Source: Spirochaetota bacterium
GTDB lineage: Bacteria; Spirochaetota; UBA4802; UBA5368
DNA length: 36,275 bases
Assembly (NCBI GenBank): GCA_025457965.1
Contig: JALOTJ010000054.1
Coordinates: 1 to 36,275, forward strand
Direction of reading: 5' to 3'
The position numbers and the translations under genes were made by a program. Shown piece after piece: positions 26,945 through 35,747 of this stretch. Position 1 is the first letter of the stretch, and the number at the start of each line of letters is the position of its first letter. The notes under the pieces were generated by a model. It searched no databases. It was not told the origin of the DNA and worked only from the letters and a program-made list of their open reading frames with translations.

Positions 26945-27427
26945 ATGTTTTTTAAAAAATCTCCATGGATCATCCACTACGACGCCACCAGTTGCAACGG
27001 TTGCGATATCGAGGTGATCGCGAGCCTCACCCCGATGTACGATTTGGAGCGCTTCGGCATCATCAACACCGGAAACCCCAAACACGCGGACATTTTCGTC
27101 GTCACCGGATCGGTGAACGAGAGCAGCCACCAGGTCGTAAAAAACATCTACGACCAGATGCCCAACCCGAAAGTGGTCGTCGCGGTCGGCATCTGCGCGA
27201 CCTCGGGCGGAATATTCAGGGAGTGCTATAATGTACTCGGCGGCGTCGACACGGTTATACCCGTCGATGTGTATGTACCCGGGTGTGCCGCCCGGCCGGA
27301 GTCGATTATCGACGGCATAATCAAGGCACTCGACATTCTTGAAAGGCGGCTTGTGGAGTTCAGGAAAGCGAAAACAGAGGCGCGCCGCCAGGAGAAAAAG
27401 CTGAGGAGGTACCACCTGAATGATTGA
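26945..27427 (+). CDS. echC: Energy-converting hydrogenase small subunit EchC (NuoB-like)
   Basis: A 160-residue [NiFe] hydrogenase small subunit carrying the proximal [4Fe-4S] cluster. The ligands are Cys17 and Cys20 (SCNGC), Cys84 (GICATSGG) and Cys114 (PGCAARPE). This is the N2-like pattern of group 4 small subunits, with no further clusters. A basic helical tail follows. The end overlaps echD by 8 bases. Confidence 0.94.
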   Translation: MFFKKSPWIIHYDATSCNGCDIEVIASLTPMYDLERFGIINTGNPKHADIFVVTGSVNESSHQVVKNIYDQMPNPKVVVAVGICATSGGIFRECYNVLGGVDTVIPVDVYVPGCAARPESIIDGIIKALDILERRLVEFRKAKTEARRQEKKLRRYHLND

Positions 27428-27797
27428 GGAACAGACGACCATCGCGGTGGGCAAGGACGAGCTGCTAGGGACCGTGTCCGATTTCCACTCGCAGGGGTAC
27501 CGGCTTGTACAGATCTGCTGCACCGCGCTGGGCGATACGATCGAGATACATTACTCTTTCGATAAGGACTACCGCTTCACCAACCTGCGCCTCACCGTAA
27601 AGCCCGGAGAGGAGATACAGAGCGTAAGCATCATCTACTGGAGCGCCTTCGCCTACGAAAATGAAATGAGCGAGCTCTTCGGCGTCAAAATCAGGAATAT
27701 CGTCGTCGATTACAAGGGCCACTTTTACCGCACAGCGGTGGCGACCCCGTTTGTCGCAACCGAAACGGACGAGAAAAACGACACGGGAAAGGAATAG
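27420..27797 (+). CDS. echD: Energy-converting hydrogenase subunit EchD (NuoC-like)
   Basis: A 125-residue protein of the NuoC/30-kDa family, structural partner of the large subunit. The C-terminal signature WSAFAYENEMSELFGVKI matches the YExEMxDxFGI motif of this family. The length equals EchD (about 118). It overlaps echC, and echE follows after 9 bases. Confidence 0.9.
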   Translation: MIEEQTTIAVGKDELLGTVSDFHSQGYRLVQICCTALGDTIEIHYSFDKDYRFTNLRLTVKPGEEIQSVSIIYWSAFAYENEMSELFGVKIRNIVVDYKGHFYRTAVATPFVATETDEKNDTGKE

Positions 27798-27806
27798 GCA
27801 CGCTTA

Positions 27807-28886
27807 ATGTCCCAGAGAAACGTCATACCATTCGGCCCGCAGCACCCGGTGCTCCCCGAGCCGATCCACCTCGATCTCGTGACCGAGGATGAAACCGTCG
27901 TCGAGGCCATTCCGTCCATCGGTTTCGTCCACCGGGGGCTCGAAAAGCTTGTCGAGAAAAAGGACTATCAGGACTTCGTCTACGTGGCCGAGCGCATTTG
28001 CGGTATCTGCAGCTTCATGCACGGAATGACCTACTGCCAGGCGGTAGAGGAGGTCATGGGTATCGCCGTGCCCGAACGCGCGCTGTACCTGCGCACCGTC
28101 TGGGCGGAGCTCTCGCGCGTGCACAGCCATCTCATGTGGCTGGGGCTGGCGGCGGACGCCTTCGGCTTCGAGAGCCTTTTCATGAACTGCTGGAAGCTCC
28201 GCGAGGGCATCCTCGACATCATCGAAGCGACCACCGGCGGACGCGTGATATTCGGAAGCTGTAAAATCGGCGGAGTGAGGCGCGATATCGACGGCGACAC
28301 CATGAAGGGCATCGTGGAAAAACTCGACAGGATTGCCGCCGAGATCAGGCACACCACCGACGTGTTTCTGAACGATTACTCGGTCCAGCACCGTCTTAAA
28401 GAGGTCGGCGTTATGTCCGGTGAGGAGGCTTACGCCCTCGGCACTGTGGGGCCCGTCCTCCGCGCGAGCGGCGTGGCCATGGACGCCAGGAAGATCGGCT
28501 ACGCCGCCTACCGGAATCTGAAGTTCGAACCGGTTGTCGAAAAGTCCGGCGACTGCCATGCGCGCTGCCGTGTCCGCGTTCGTGAGATATTCCAATCGAT
28601 CGACCTGATCGGCCAGGCGGCACGGAAGATGCCGGAAGGAGAAATCGCGGTCAAGGTGACGGGCGCCCCGAGTGGAGAATACTTCAGCCGCGTGGAGCAG
28701 CCCCGCGGCGAGGTGATCTACTACGTCAAGGCGAACGGAACGAAGAACCTGCAACGCTTCCGCGTCAGGACGCCTACCTTCGCAAACCTGCCGGCCATGG
28801 TAAGGATGCTCAAAGGGGCGAGCATCGCCGACGTGCCGAACATCATCCTTACCGTGGATCCCTGTATAAGCTGTATCGAGCGATAG
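27807..28886 (+). CDS. echE: Energy-converting [NiFe] hydrogenase large subunit EchE
   Basis: A 359-residue NuoD-like large subunit carrying the active site. All four nickel ligands are present: Cys65/Cys68 in RICGIC and Cys353/Cys356 in the terminal DPCISC. It is therefore a real hydrogenase and not a complex I NuoD. The protein ends IER right after the last cysteine, so there is no C-terminal extension for a maturation protease, as reported for CooH-type enzymes. The length matches EchE (about 358). The active site needs HypA-F, none of which are in this window. Confidence 0.95.
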   Translation: MSQRNVIPFGPQHPVLPEPIHLDLVTEDETVVEAIPSIGFVHRGLEKLVEKKDYQDFVYVAERICGICSFMHGMTYCQAVEEVMGIAVPERALYLRTVWAELSRVHSHLMWLGLAADAFGFESLFMNCWKLREGILDIIEATTGGRVIFGSCKIGGVRRDIDGDTMKGIVEKLDRIAAEIRHTTDVFLNDYSVQHRLKEVGVMSGEEAYALGTVGPVLRASGVAMDARKIGYAAYRNLKFEPVVEKSGDCHARCRVRVREIFQSIDLIGQAARKMPEGEIAVKVTGAPSGEYFSRVEQPRGEVIYYVKANGTKNLQRFRVRTPTFANLPAMVRMLKGASIADVPNIILTVDPCISCIER

Positions 28887-28895
28887 AGGTGCAAG

Positions 28896-29288
28896 ATGGG
28901 ATTTTTATCGATGACCAGAAACATCGCGCAGAACCTCTTCGAGGGGCCGTCGACGCGCCGCTATCCGGCCGTTAAGCGCTACTACGAACCTAAATCGCGC
29001 GGCATGATCGGCATCGATATCGAGGCGTGCATCTTCTGCGGCCTGTGCTCGAAACGCTGCCCTACCGGAGCGCTCACCGTGGCAAAGGACCGGAAGGAAT
29101 GGGAGATCGACCGGTTGCGCTGCATTTTCTGCGGATACTGCGTGGAGGTGTGCCCCAAGAAGTGCCTTTCCATGGCGAACCACTATTCGCCCTGCGTCAC
29201 GGATCGCGGGGACGCGATTCACCTCGAAAAGCAGGCGCCCAAAGGCACGACGGAACAACCAGTGGAAGAGAAACTGGAGAAGGAGTAG
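28896..29288 (+). CDS. echF: Energy-converting hydrogenase ferredoxin-like subunit EchF (NuoI-like)
   Basis: A 130-residue polyferredoxin with two [4Fe-4S] motifs: Cys45-48-51-55 followed by Pro, and Cys76-79-82-86 followed by Pro. They pass electrons from soluble ferredoxin to EchC. The N-terminus (NLFEGPSTRRYPAVKRYYEP) is typical of NuoI/EchF, and the Glu/Lys-rich tail is variable. A GAGG site precedes the ATG. It ends 10 bases from the convergent guaA stop. Confidence 0.94.
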   Translation: MGFLSMTRNIAQNLFEGPSTRRYPAVKRYYEPKSRGMIGIDIEACIFCGLCSKRCPTGALTVAKDRKEWEIDRLRCIFCGYCVEVCPKKCLSMANHYSPCVTDRGDAIHLEKQAPKGTTEQPVEEKLEKE

Positions 29289-29298
29289 ACCCTACCGC

Positions 29299-30864
29299 CT
29301 ATTCCCACTCTATGGTCGAGGGAGGCTTCGAGGAGATGTCCAACACTACGCGGTTTATCCCGCGCACCTCGTTGATGATCCTGTTGGAAATCTTTCGCAT
29401 CACCTCTTCCGGAAGGTACGCCCAGTCGGCGGTCATGGCATCGACCGAGGTGACGCCGCGCAGGGCGATGACGTTTTCGTAGGTGCGCTTGTCTCCCATT
29501 ACACCGACCGATTTGACCGGCAGAAATACCGCGAACATCTGCCAGAGCTTGCGGTAAAGCCCCGCCGCACGGATCTCCTCTATCAGTATGGCGTCCGCCT
29601 CCTGGAGCGTCGCCACGCGCTCTCTGGTGACCTCGCCGACAATGCGGATGGCGAGTCCCGGACCGGGGAACGGATGGCGGTGGACCAGTTCGTCCGCCAG
29701 TCCCAACTCCTTCCCGAGAACCCGCACCTCGTCCTTGAAGAGCTCCTTGAGCGGCTCGATGACCCTGCCCGACTTGATGAGCTTCAGGACCTCGGGTACG
29801 CGGTTGTGATGACTCTTGATGGTATCTGACGGACCTTTCGTGGAAACCGACTCGATTACGTCGGGATAGAGCGTTCCCTGGGCCAGGAAATCGAATCGGC
29901 CGATTTTCCGGGCCTCTTCCATGAATACCCTGATGAACTCCCGGCCGATGATCTGGCGCTTTTTTTCCGGGTTCCCGACGCCTTTGAGCTTTCGCAAGAA
30001 GCGGTTCGAGGCGTCAACATAAATCAGGTTGAGCTTAAGATGGCGTTTGAACCGCTCGATCACCTGTTCGGCCTCGTTCTTTCTTAATACACCGTTGTTG
30101 ACGAAAACGCAGAACAGCCTTTTACCGATGGCCCGGTCCAGGAGCACCGCGGTCACCGTGGAATCCACGCCGCCGGAGAGTCCCAAAAGAACCGTCCCGT
30201 CCCCGACCTCGGCACGGATCGCTTCGACCGACGAGGCGATGAACGATTTCATGTTCCAGGAGGGCTTGAGCCCACATATATCGAACAGAAAGTTTCTCAA
30301 GATCGCACTGCCGTGAACCGTGTGATACACCTCGGGATGGAACTGTACTCCGTATATCCTCTTCTCGCTGTTCTCGATCGCGGCGGTCTCGGCATTGACC
30401 GAACTCGCGACAACCCTGAAACCCGGAGGCGGCGTGGTGACCTTGTCCCCGTGGCTCATCCAGACGGTTTGGCTCTTTTTCAGGCCCTTGAAGAGCTTCG
30501 ACTTTTCGCGTATCGTTATTTCAGCACGCCCGTATTCCTTGTGACTGGACCCCTTAATTTTACCTTTGAAGGCGTCAACCACCACGTACAGGCCGTAACA
30601 GATTCCAAGCACCGGTACGCCCAGCCCGAAGATTTCCGCACCTGTGCGCGGGGCGTTCTTTTCGTACAGCGACGACGGCCCGCCCGACAGGATAATCGCC
30701 GACGGTTTCTCCCTCCTGATTTCCTCGAACGATATACGGTAGGGTACGATTTCCGCATAGACGTTCAGCTCGCGGATTCGACGCGCGATGAGTTGCGTGT
30801 ACTGGGACCCGAAATCCAGTATCATCACCTTCTCCGTGGGGATCCCCGGTAAATGCTCGATCAT
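29299..30864 (-). CDS. guaA: GMP synthase (glutamine-hydrolysing)
   Basis: A 521-residue two-domain enzyme converting XMP to GMP. The class I glutamine amidotransferase domain has nucleophile Cys89 in LGICYG and the His/Glu pair in QFHPE. The ATP pyrophosphatase domain has the PP-loop GLSGGVDST, and the dimerisation domain ends in the usual PPSTIEWE. After CYG the usual MQ reads LY (ICYGLYVVV), a small departure from the oxyanion-hole consensus. The start overlaps the purE stop (TAATG). Confidence 0.97.
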   Translation of the reverse strand: MIEHLPGIPTEKVMILDFGSQYTQLIARRIRELNVYAEIVPYRISFEEIRREKPSAIILSGGPSSLYEKNAPRTGAEIFGLGVPVLGICYGLYVVVDAFKGKIKGSSHKEYGRAEITIREKSKLFKGLKKSQTVWMSHGDKVTTPPPGFRVVASSVNAETAAIENSEKRIYGVQFHPEVYHTVHGSAILRNFLFDICGLKPSWNMKSFIASSVEAIRAEVGDGTVLLGLSGGVDSTVTAVLLDRAIGKRLFCVFVNNGVLRKNEAEQVIERFKRHLKLNLIYVDASNRFLRKLKGVGNPEKKRQIIGREFIRVFMEEARKIGRFDFLAQGTLYPDVIESVSTKGPSDTIKSHHNRVPEVLKLIKSGRVIEPLKELFKDEVRVLGKELGLADELVHRHPFPGPGLAIRIVGEVTRERVATLQEADAILIEEIRAAGLYRKLWQMFAVFLPVKSVGVMGDKRTYENVIALRGVTSVDAMTADWAYLPEEVMRKISNRIINEVRGINRVVLDISSKPPSTIEWE

Positions 30865-31391
30865 TACTTTGCCTCTAAACCCTTTATATATTCCCTGTAC
30901 CCGATCTTCTGCAGCCTCTCGTTTTTTCCGATGACTCCTTCCGCCATTTTCTCCCGGTAGGAATCCAGTTTCGTCTCCAGCGACGAGTCGGTTGCCGCCA
31001 GCAGCGCTATCGCGAACAGGGCCGCATTGGCCCCGCCGGCGCCGCCGGCGGGCATGGTGGCCACGGGGATGCCCGCGGGCATCTGTAAAATTGAGAATAT
31101 CGAATCAAGTCCGCCCCCGATTGAAGTCTCTATGGGAACCCCTATTACGGGAAGCGTGGTAAACGCGGCGACCACACCGGGGAGATGCGCGGCGCCGCCC
31201 GCCACGGCGATAACGGCCTTAACCCCGCGGGTGCGCAGCGACGCGGCCCACTCTTTGGTTTTCTCCGGAGTGCGATGCGCGGAGGAAACTACAACCTCGA
31301 ACGAAACGCCAAATTCTTCGAGCAGATCGAAACAGCTTTTTACCTTGGGGAGATCGGAATCGCTTCCCAGTACCACTGAAACAAGCGGCAT
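30864..31391 (-). CDS. purE: N5-carboxyaminoimidazole ribonucleotide mutase, PurE class I
   Basis: A 175-residue PurE converting N5-CAIR to CAIR in purine synthesis. Signatures are [20 protein letters not shown], the [11 protein letters not shown] loop and [21 protein letters not shown] strong GAGGAGG site precedes the ATG. It is translationally coupled to guaA, so the pair feeds guanine nucleotide synthesis. No purK follows. Confidence 0.96.
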   Translation of the reverse strand: MPLVSVVLGSDSDLPKVKSCFDLLEEFGVSFEVVVSSAHRTPEKTKEWAASLRTRGVKAVIAVAGGAAHLPGVVAAFTTLPVIGVPIETSIGGGLDSIFSILQMPAGIPVATMPAGGAGGANAALFAIALLAATDSSLETKLDSYREKMAEGVIGKNERLQKIGYREYIKGLEAK

Positions 31392-31698
31392 GCAAAACCT
31401 CCTCTATTAAATGATGGACGCAATGGGGACGATACACATTGACGCGCCGTTCTTTATATTGTAAAGAATTTTATGCCCGGCGCCGCGCAAACGGTATTAT
31501 TCTTGACGCTATCGGCCCGGTGTCCTCTTCTATAAGGGTCGGGCTCCAGTACCCCGGTCGCCCTGTATGTGCACGTTATGCCGCCCCTCTGGTCTGCGCG
31601 CTAAGTGGAAATCGGGAGTGTGCAAAAGCGGGATGAGCACGGCACGCACCTCGCCGGACGGTGCCTGCCCCGACAATCACTGATCGGATGAATACACG
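31392..31698. promoter_or_regulatory. Divergent control region with a 19-bp dyad
   Basis: This 307-base region between purE (minus) and the TPR gene (plus) has no gene. TTCTTTA-TATTG-TAAAGAA (31450-31468) is a perfect 7-bp inverted repeat and a candidate operator. TTGACG (31439-31444) with TAAAGA (31462-31467) at 17 bases is a weak plus-strand promoter overlapping it. A GC-rich imperfect stem (GGGTCGGG to CCCCGGTCGCCC) lies near 31536-31564. Confidence 0.4.
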
Positions 31699-33066
31699 AT
31701 GACAACGATTAAAATACTCGCTGCCGTCTTCACGCTCTGCCTGGTCCTCATCGCGGCCTTCGTTGCACGCAAGACACATCTGCCCGGCCGAATCAAAAAA
31801 GCGGAAGAATTCCTCGAAAACGAGGACATTCAGAAGGCCAGCGAAATAGTCAAAAAAATACTCAACAAATACCCGGATTATGCCCCCGCCCGCTATCTGC
31901 GCGCACGGATTTTAATAAAGCAAAAGCAATACCTCCTGGCAATATCCGAGCTGAACGGCGTTCTGGGAATCGCCGGATTCGCCGACTTCGTGAGCGAGGT
32001 CGATGTGCATTACCATCTCGCCAATCTCTATCGCGACACCCAGCAGTGGCAGAAGGAGGTCGAGGAATACAAAGCCATATTGAATTTCAATCCCGATGAC
32101 ATCCGGGCGAACCACCGCATAGGGCACGTATTATACCGCCAAAAAAATTACGGAGATGCCCGCGAGCACCTGCTCAAGGCATACACCCAGGACCCGTCCC
32201 TCGGCGACTGCCTGCTCCCTCTGGGCGTCTCGTGCTTCCATTCTGCCGATCACACGAACGCCGAACAATACCTTTTAAAGTCCCTCGAAGCGGCTTCGGA
32301 TCCCTCTGAGGCGCAATACTACCTGGGAGCCTTGTACAAATCGAAAAAGGATTACGAGACCGCCATGCGAATGTACAATGCCGTCCGCAAGGACCGGCGC
32401 TTCCTGGTGGGCAGCATGCGCGCACTTGGAGAAATTTATGCCGAGCAGGAGATGTACGACGAGGCGATCGAGAGGCTCGAGGAGGGACTGGGCGGCCTCT
32501 CCGGAAAAGACGAAGAGTCGCTTTCGTACCGTTACCTTCTGGCCGAGTGTTACGAGCGGGCCAACAAGATCACCGAGGCGGTCTACCACTGGCAGAAGAT
32601 ATCCGAAGCCAACTCGTCGTATCGTAACACAAAAACGAAACTCGACGACTACCGCGGCATACTGGACAACGACAACCAGAGGGTTCTTTTCACCGCCTCG
32701 CTCGAGGAACTGCAGCCGCTCATCACCGAAGTCATCGCCAGGCTCAACTATAATATAATTTCAAAAAACCCGGTCAATATTAACGAGTATTTCTACAAGG
32801 CCTTTAACATCAAGCGCATCAACGAACCCCCACTGGCCATCTATTTTAACAGGACCACGAGGGATATCACCGAGTCCCAGATCAACGACTTCTACCAGCG
32901 GATGAACGCCGAGAACTGCAAGAGCGGCATCTACCTGACCACGGCGAAATTCAGCATACGCGCGAAGAATGCCGCTTCGTCCATGATGGCCGAGCTCATG
33001 GATTCCACGTTCCTCAACAAGGCGGTGGAACGGGTGATGTTGAAGCGCTCCAAACCGGGAGGGTGA
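31699..33066 (+). CDS. Membrane-anchored TPR protein with Mrr-like C-terminal domain
   Basis: A 455-residue protein. One N-terminal TM anchor (about 5-23) is followed by tandem tetratricopeptide-like repeats (about 32-325), for example DYAPARYLRARILIKQKQY, DDIRANHRIGHVLYRQKNY and EAQYYLGALYKSKKDYETA. The last 110 residues resemble an Mrr/restriction-endonuclease fold, with PLAIYFNRT, ITESQINDFYQRM, CKSGIYLTTAKFSIRAKNAA and the final MDSTFLNKAVERV helix. The strand where Mrr has QxK reads YFNRT, so nuclease activity is unlikely. It starts a three-gene cassette; the next gene overlaps its stop region. Confidence 0.75.
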   Translation: MTTIKILAAVFTLCLVLIAAFVARKTHLPGRIKKAEEFLENEDIQKASEIVKKILNKYPDYAPARYLRARILIKQKQYLLAISELNGVLGIAGFADFVSEVDVHYHLANLYRDTQQWQKEVEEYKAILNFNPDDIRANHRIGHVLYRQKNYGDAREHLLKAYTQDPSLGDCLLPLGVSCFHSADHTNAEQYLLKSLEAASDPSEAQYYLGALYKSKKDYETAMRMYNAVRKDRRFLVGSMRALGEIYAEQEMYDEAIERLEEGLGGLSGKDEESLSYRYLLAECYERANKITEAVYHWQKISEANSSYRNTKTKLDDYRGILDNDNQRVLFTASLEELQPLITEVIARLNYNIISKNPVNINEYFYKAFNIKRINEPPLAIYFNRTTRDITESQINDFYQRMNAENCKSGIYLTTAKFSIRAKNAASSMMAELMDSTFLNKAVERVMLKRSKPGG

Positions 33067-33071
33067 TACCG

Positions 33072-34109
33072 GTGAAAAGGCCGGCCATCGCTTCGATGAT
33101 CGCATCCGTGCTCTCCGGCATGATCGCCTTTTCCTGCGCGGATAGCGGGGAAGAATCGCTTAGAAGGGCCGTAGTGTTGTACAAGAAGGGCCCGTCGTCC
33201 TCCACGATCGCCGGCATCGGCAATGCGATACTCACGATGTCGGAGTCCGGGTCGTTCAAACGTCCTTTCCCTGCCGAGTCGGCTGACACCCTGATCCTTC
33301 GCGATAAAAGCGGTACCTCGATTGTTTTCCCCTTCAACCGAACGATTGACGGCGGAGAGGATACCGCGATACTCATGGCGTCCCTTCCGGACCGGACCGT
33401 AGCAGCCGCCGTAGCGGATGGGCTTGTCCTGTACACCGGGCGAAGCGGCAAGAGCATCGTCCATTCTCCGATGAGCCCTGTCCGGGCCGCCGGCAGGCTC
33501 GATGAGGACGGTATACTGTTTCTGACCGGCAACGGATTGTTTCGCTATTCCCGCTCGAAAGACACTGCCGAGCCCTTCCTGGCGGGGGATAAATTCCCGC
33601 CACCGTTCCAGGGAGGATTTTACCGCGCGTCGCTCATACCATCCCGGGATCGCGTTCTCGTTGTCACCGGGATCGCCGGCCGCTATAATATGAGCCTCAT
33701 CTCCACAACCGGTCCCTCCGTTATCTTCAAGAATCGGCAGGTCGCCTCGCCGAGGCTCGCCTTTACTGAAAGCGGCGTCATTTACGTAACCGGTACACCC
33801 GGAGCATGGACCGTGGCCGAAACCTCGCTCGATGGAAAATCCACGCGCACGCTCCTGAAGCTGTCAGACCTTTCAGATATAGCCCTGTTCCCACGGGGCA
33901 TACTGTACGAGGAAAACGAGACCATCCGTGCTCTTCCCCGCGGCACGGACACGCCGCGCACGCTTCCTTTCGGCTGGAGGCTTGCCGGGCAGGCGGGCTT
34001 CTCGGCACTGGTCGAACATGACGATAAGCTTTACGTGCTGGACGCGGCGAAGCTTTTCACCGCCCTCCGGCTGATTGAACACGATGCCCCGGAGGTGTTA
34101 AAACGCTGA
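33072..34109 (+). CDS. Putative lipoprotein of unknown function
   Basis: A 345-residue exported protein. The N-terminal KRPAIASMIASVLSGMIAFSC looks like a lipoprotein signal with Cys22. The rest is rich in short beta strands (VAAAVADGLVLYTGRSGKS, GVIYVTGTPGAWTVAETSLDG, and others), suggestive of a beta-propeller, but no family is recognised. GTG 33072 has GGAGGG about 8 bases upstream. The in-frame GTG at 33063 overlaps the upstream stop but lies too close to that site. Its 3' end carries the GGAGGT used by the next gene. Confidence 0.7.
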   Translation: MKRPAIASMIASVLSGMIAFSCADSGEESLRRAVVLYKKGPSSSTIAGIGNAILTMSESGSFKRPFPAESADTLILRDKSGTSIVFPFNRTIDGGEDTAILMASLPDRTVAAAVADGLVLYTGRSGKSIVHSPMSPVRAAGRLDEDGILFLTGNGLFRYSRSKDTAEPFLAGDKFPPPFQGGFYRASLIPSRDRVLVVTGIAGRYNMSLISTTGPSVIFKNRQVASPRLAFTESGVIYVTGTPGAWTVAETSLDGKSTRTLLKLSDLSDIALFPRGILYEENETIRALPRGTDTPRTLPFGWRLAGQAGFSALVEHDDKLYVLDAAKLFTALRLIEHDAPEVLKR

Positions 34110-34894
34110 TACGCACCGCCGCGCTTCTAGTGCTGGTATCGCTTTTTCCGGCAGCCTCCGCATCGGCCGAAAAACTCGATCTCTCAAGTCAGCTCGTACA
34201 CATTGAAAAACGCTACGGCCTGAGCGTACGGTATACAATCGGTCAGGGCTTCTTTCCGGGGGAGTGGCTGGATGCTCCGATATCGGCCCGTGCCACGGCC
34301 ATCCCCGGAAACGAGATTAAGCGCACAGTATCGCTGATAACGGGGGCCCTGCGCCTCTATCCCGACACCGTCGTCAAAAACAGCCTTCGGGCGGTCCATC
34401 TCAGCGGCGGCCTTGAATTCTATGGTCTTAATTTCGGGGCCACGAGCACCGACGATTGCATATACCTGTGTAATGCCGGCACCGCGAACGGATACACCGA
34501 CCAATACATACTGCGCGCCTTTCATCATGAATTCGCCCACATCCTGTACGCCAGACACGCGTTTCCTTTGAGTGAATGGAGCGCATGCAATCCCGCGGGA
34601 TTTGCCTATCTGGGAGCTAACGACGGCGGTATCGAGGCGATCAGGAAAGGAGCGGATTCCCTCGTCGGGGAGGAGCGGCTCTACAGGATGGGATTCCTCG
34701 CCGAATACGCGATGTCCTCGCCCGAGGAGGATTTCTGCGTTTATTCCGAAATGGTTTTCGGAGCGGGTGAAGAGTTTGCCGGGATTGTGAACGGGCATGA
34801 CGCGGTAAAAAGAAAATACGTGATATGGCGACGATATTATCTTTCAATCGATCCCGCCTTTATTCGGGCGGTAACCGTTAAAAAACCACGATGA
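34106..34894 (+). CDS. Exported zinc metallopeptidase-like protein (HExxH)
   Basis: A 262-residue protein if started at CTG 34106. This start sits 9 bases after a perfect GGAGGT, overlaps the upstream TGA, and gives an ideal signal peptide (MIRTAALLVLVSLFPAASASA). The alternative GTG at 34130 loses its basic N-terminus. The mature part has a gluzincin-like HExxH (His141-EFA-His145), with acidic candidates for the third ligand further on (EEDFCVYSE). This fits a periplasmic zinc peptidase, with no family named. It is the third gene of the cassette and overlaps the convergent methyltransferase gene by 17 bases. Confidence 0.72.
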   Translation: MIRTAALLVLVSLFPAASASAEKLDLSSQLVHIEKRYGLSVRYTIGQGFFPGEWLDAPISARATAIPGNEIKRTVSLITGALRLYPDTVVKNSLRAVHLSGGLEFYGLNFGATSTDDCIYLCNAGTANGYTDQYILRAFHHEFAHILYARHAFPLSEWSACNPAGFAYLGANDGGIEAIRKGADSLVGEERLYRMGFLAEYAMSSPEEDFCVYSEMVFGAGEEFAGIVNGHDAVKRKYVIWRRYYLSIDPAFIRAVTVKKPR

Positions 34895-35597
34895 TATCGC
34901 GATATACTCCCTCGAATTCGAACACCTCCCCGCGGCGTACGGCATGCTCCTCGATTATTCGCCGAACATCTTCGAATCTGTCATCTGCAAGCCCGAGATG
35001 CCGGCAATAGTAGGCCGCTTCATCGTCGAGATTTTCGAATGAAGTGACGCGGCGCTGCTCCACAGGACTCGCAACGTATCCCACCCCGAGTTTGCGCAAG
35101 GAACGCACTATCCCTTCAAAAAAGGCGACGGGATTGCGCGTCATTCCGGTTTTCTCCCGCAAAATTCCGGTCAGGTTGCGCGATCCCTCGTCACTGCGCA
35201 CGAGCAGTATGCGTCGATCGGCATAGCGGATCATCTTCTCAATCGCGGCGCCTGCATCGGGCATGGGATAGATCGAATGCAGACAGACGAGCGCGTCAGC
35301 TCGTTCACCCGACCAGTTTTCCCAGGTCGATTGATGGATTCGTACGCGCGATGCCGTTTCATCATCAAGCTTGCTTTTCAGGATATCGAGCATGTGCATT
35401 GAAGGCTCTATCGCCTCCATATAATGCCCCCGTGCCGCAAGCGGAATGGCGAAAAAACCTGTGCCGGCCCCCACATCGATGACACGCCGCGCACCGCCGA
35501 GCTCACGCTCGACGTGATCAAGCAGGTTGCCCGGATATCCCTCGGCGCTCAGCCTCCGGTCATACTCGGCGGCGTATATCTTATCATAAAATTTCAT
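34878..35597 (-). CDS. SAM-dependent methyltransferase (class I)
   Basis: A 239-residue Rossmann-fold methyltransferase. Motif I is VIDVGAGTGFFAIPLA (about 39-54), followed by the acidic EAIEPS (motif II) and ADALVCLHSIYPM (motif IV region). The substrate is unknown; small-molecule or ubiquinone/menaquinone-type methylation are family possibilities. It ends inside the 3' end of the convergent metallopeptidase gene. Confidence 0.88.
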   Translation of the reverse strand: MKFYDKIYAAEYDRRLSAEGYPGNLLDHVERELGGARRVIDVGAGTGFFAIPLAARGHYMEAIEPSMHMLDILKSKLDDETASRVRIHQSTWENWSGERADALVCLHSIYPMPDAGAAIEKMIRYADRRILLVRSDEGSRNLTGILREKTGMTRNPVAFFEGIVRSLRKLGVGYVASPVEQRRVTSFENLDDEAAYYCRHLGLADDRFEDVRRIIEEHAVRRGEVFEFEGVYRDIIVVF

Positions 35598-35689
35598 TCG
35601 ATTATTCCGCGTTTACAAGCAACGATGGCTTCGCCGGCGGCATCACCCGCGAGTCCACGGGAAACATTGTACAGCTTTATTAAACAATA

Positions 35690-35725
35690 AAAAAGGAATA
35701 CCCGCGTCAGCGGATACTCCTTTTT
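35690..35725 (-). terminator. Intrinsic terminator downstream of the Ala/Lys-rich lipoprotein gene
   Basis: AAAAAGGA-a-TA-c-CCGC, loop GTCA, GCGG-a-TA-c-TCCTTTTT forms a long stem with two mismatches and A/T tracts on both sides, so it can end transcription in either direction. On the minus strand it lies 22 bases after the stop at 35748. Confidence 0.8.
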
Positions 35726-35747
35726 CAGTTTACTGAAAGGAAAAAAT

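Noticed and set aside
25975-26973. 332-residue minus-strand ORF
   Set aside because: Antisense to echB; the Asp/Glu/His-rich text is a shadow of a membrane protein gene.
27804-28754. 316-residue minus-strand ORF
   Set aside because: Antisense to echE, which has all four nickel ligands.
31503-31540. TTGACG/TATAAG promoter
   Set aside because: The spacing is 22 bases, outside the normal range.
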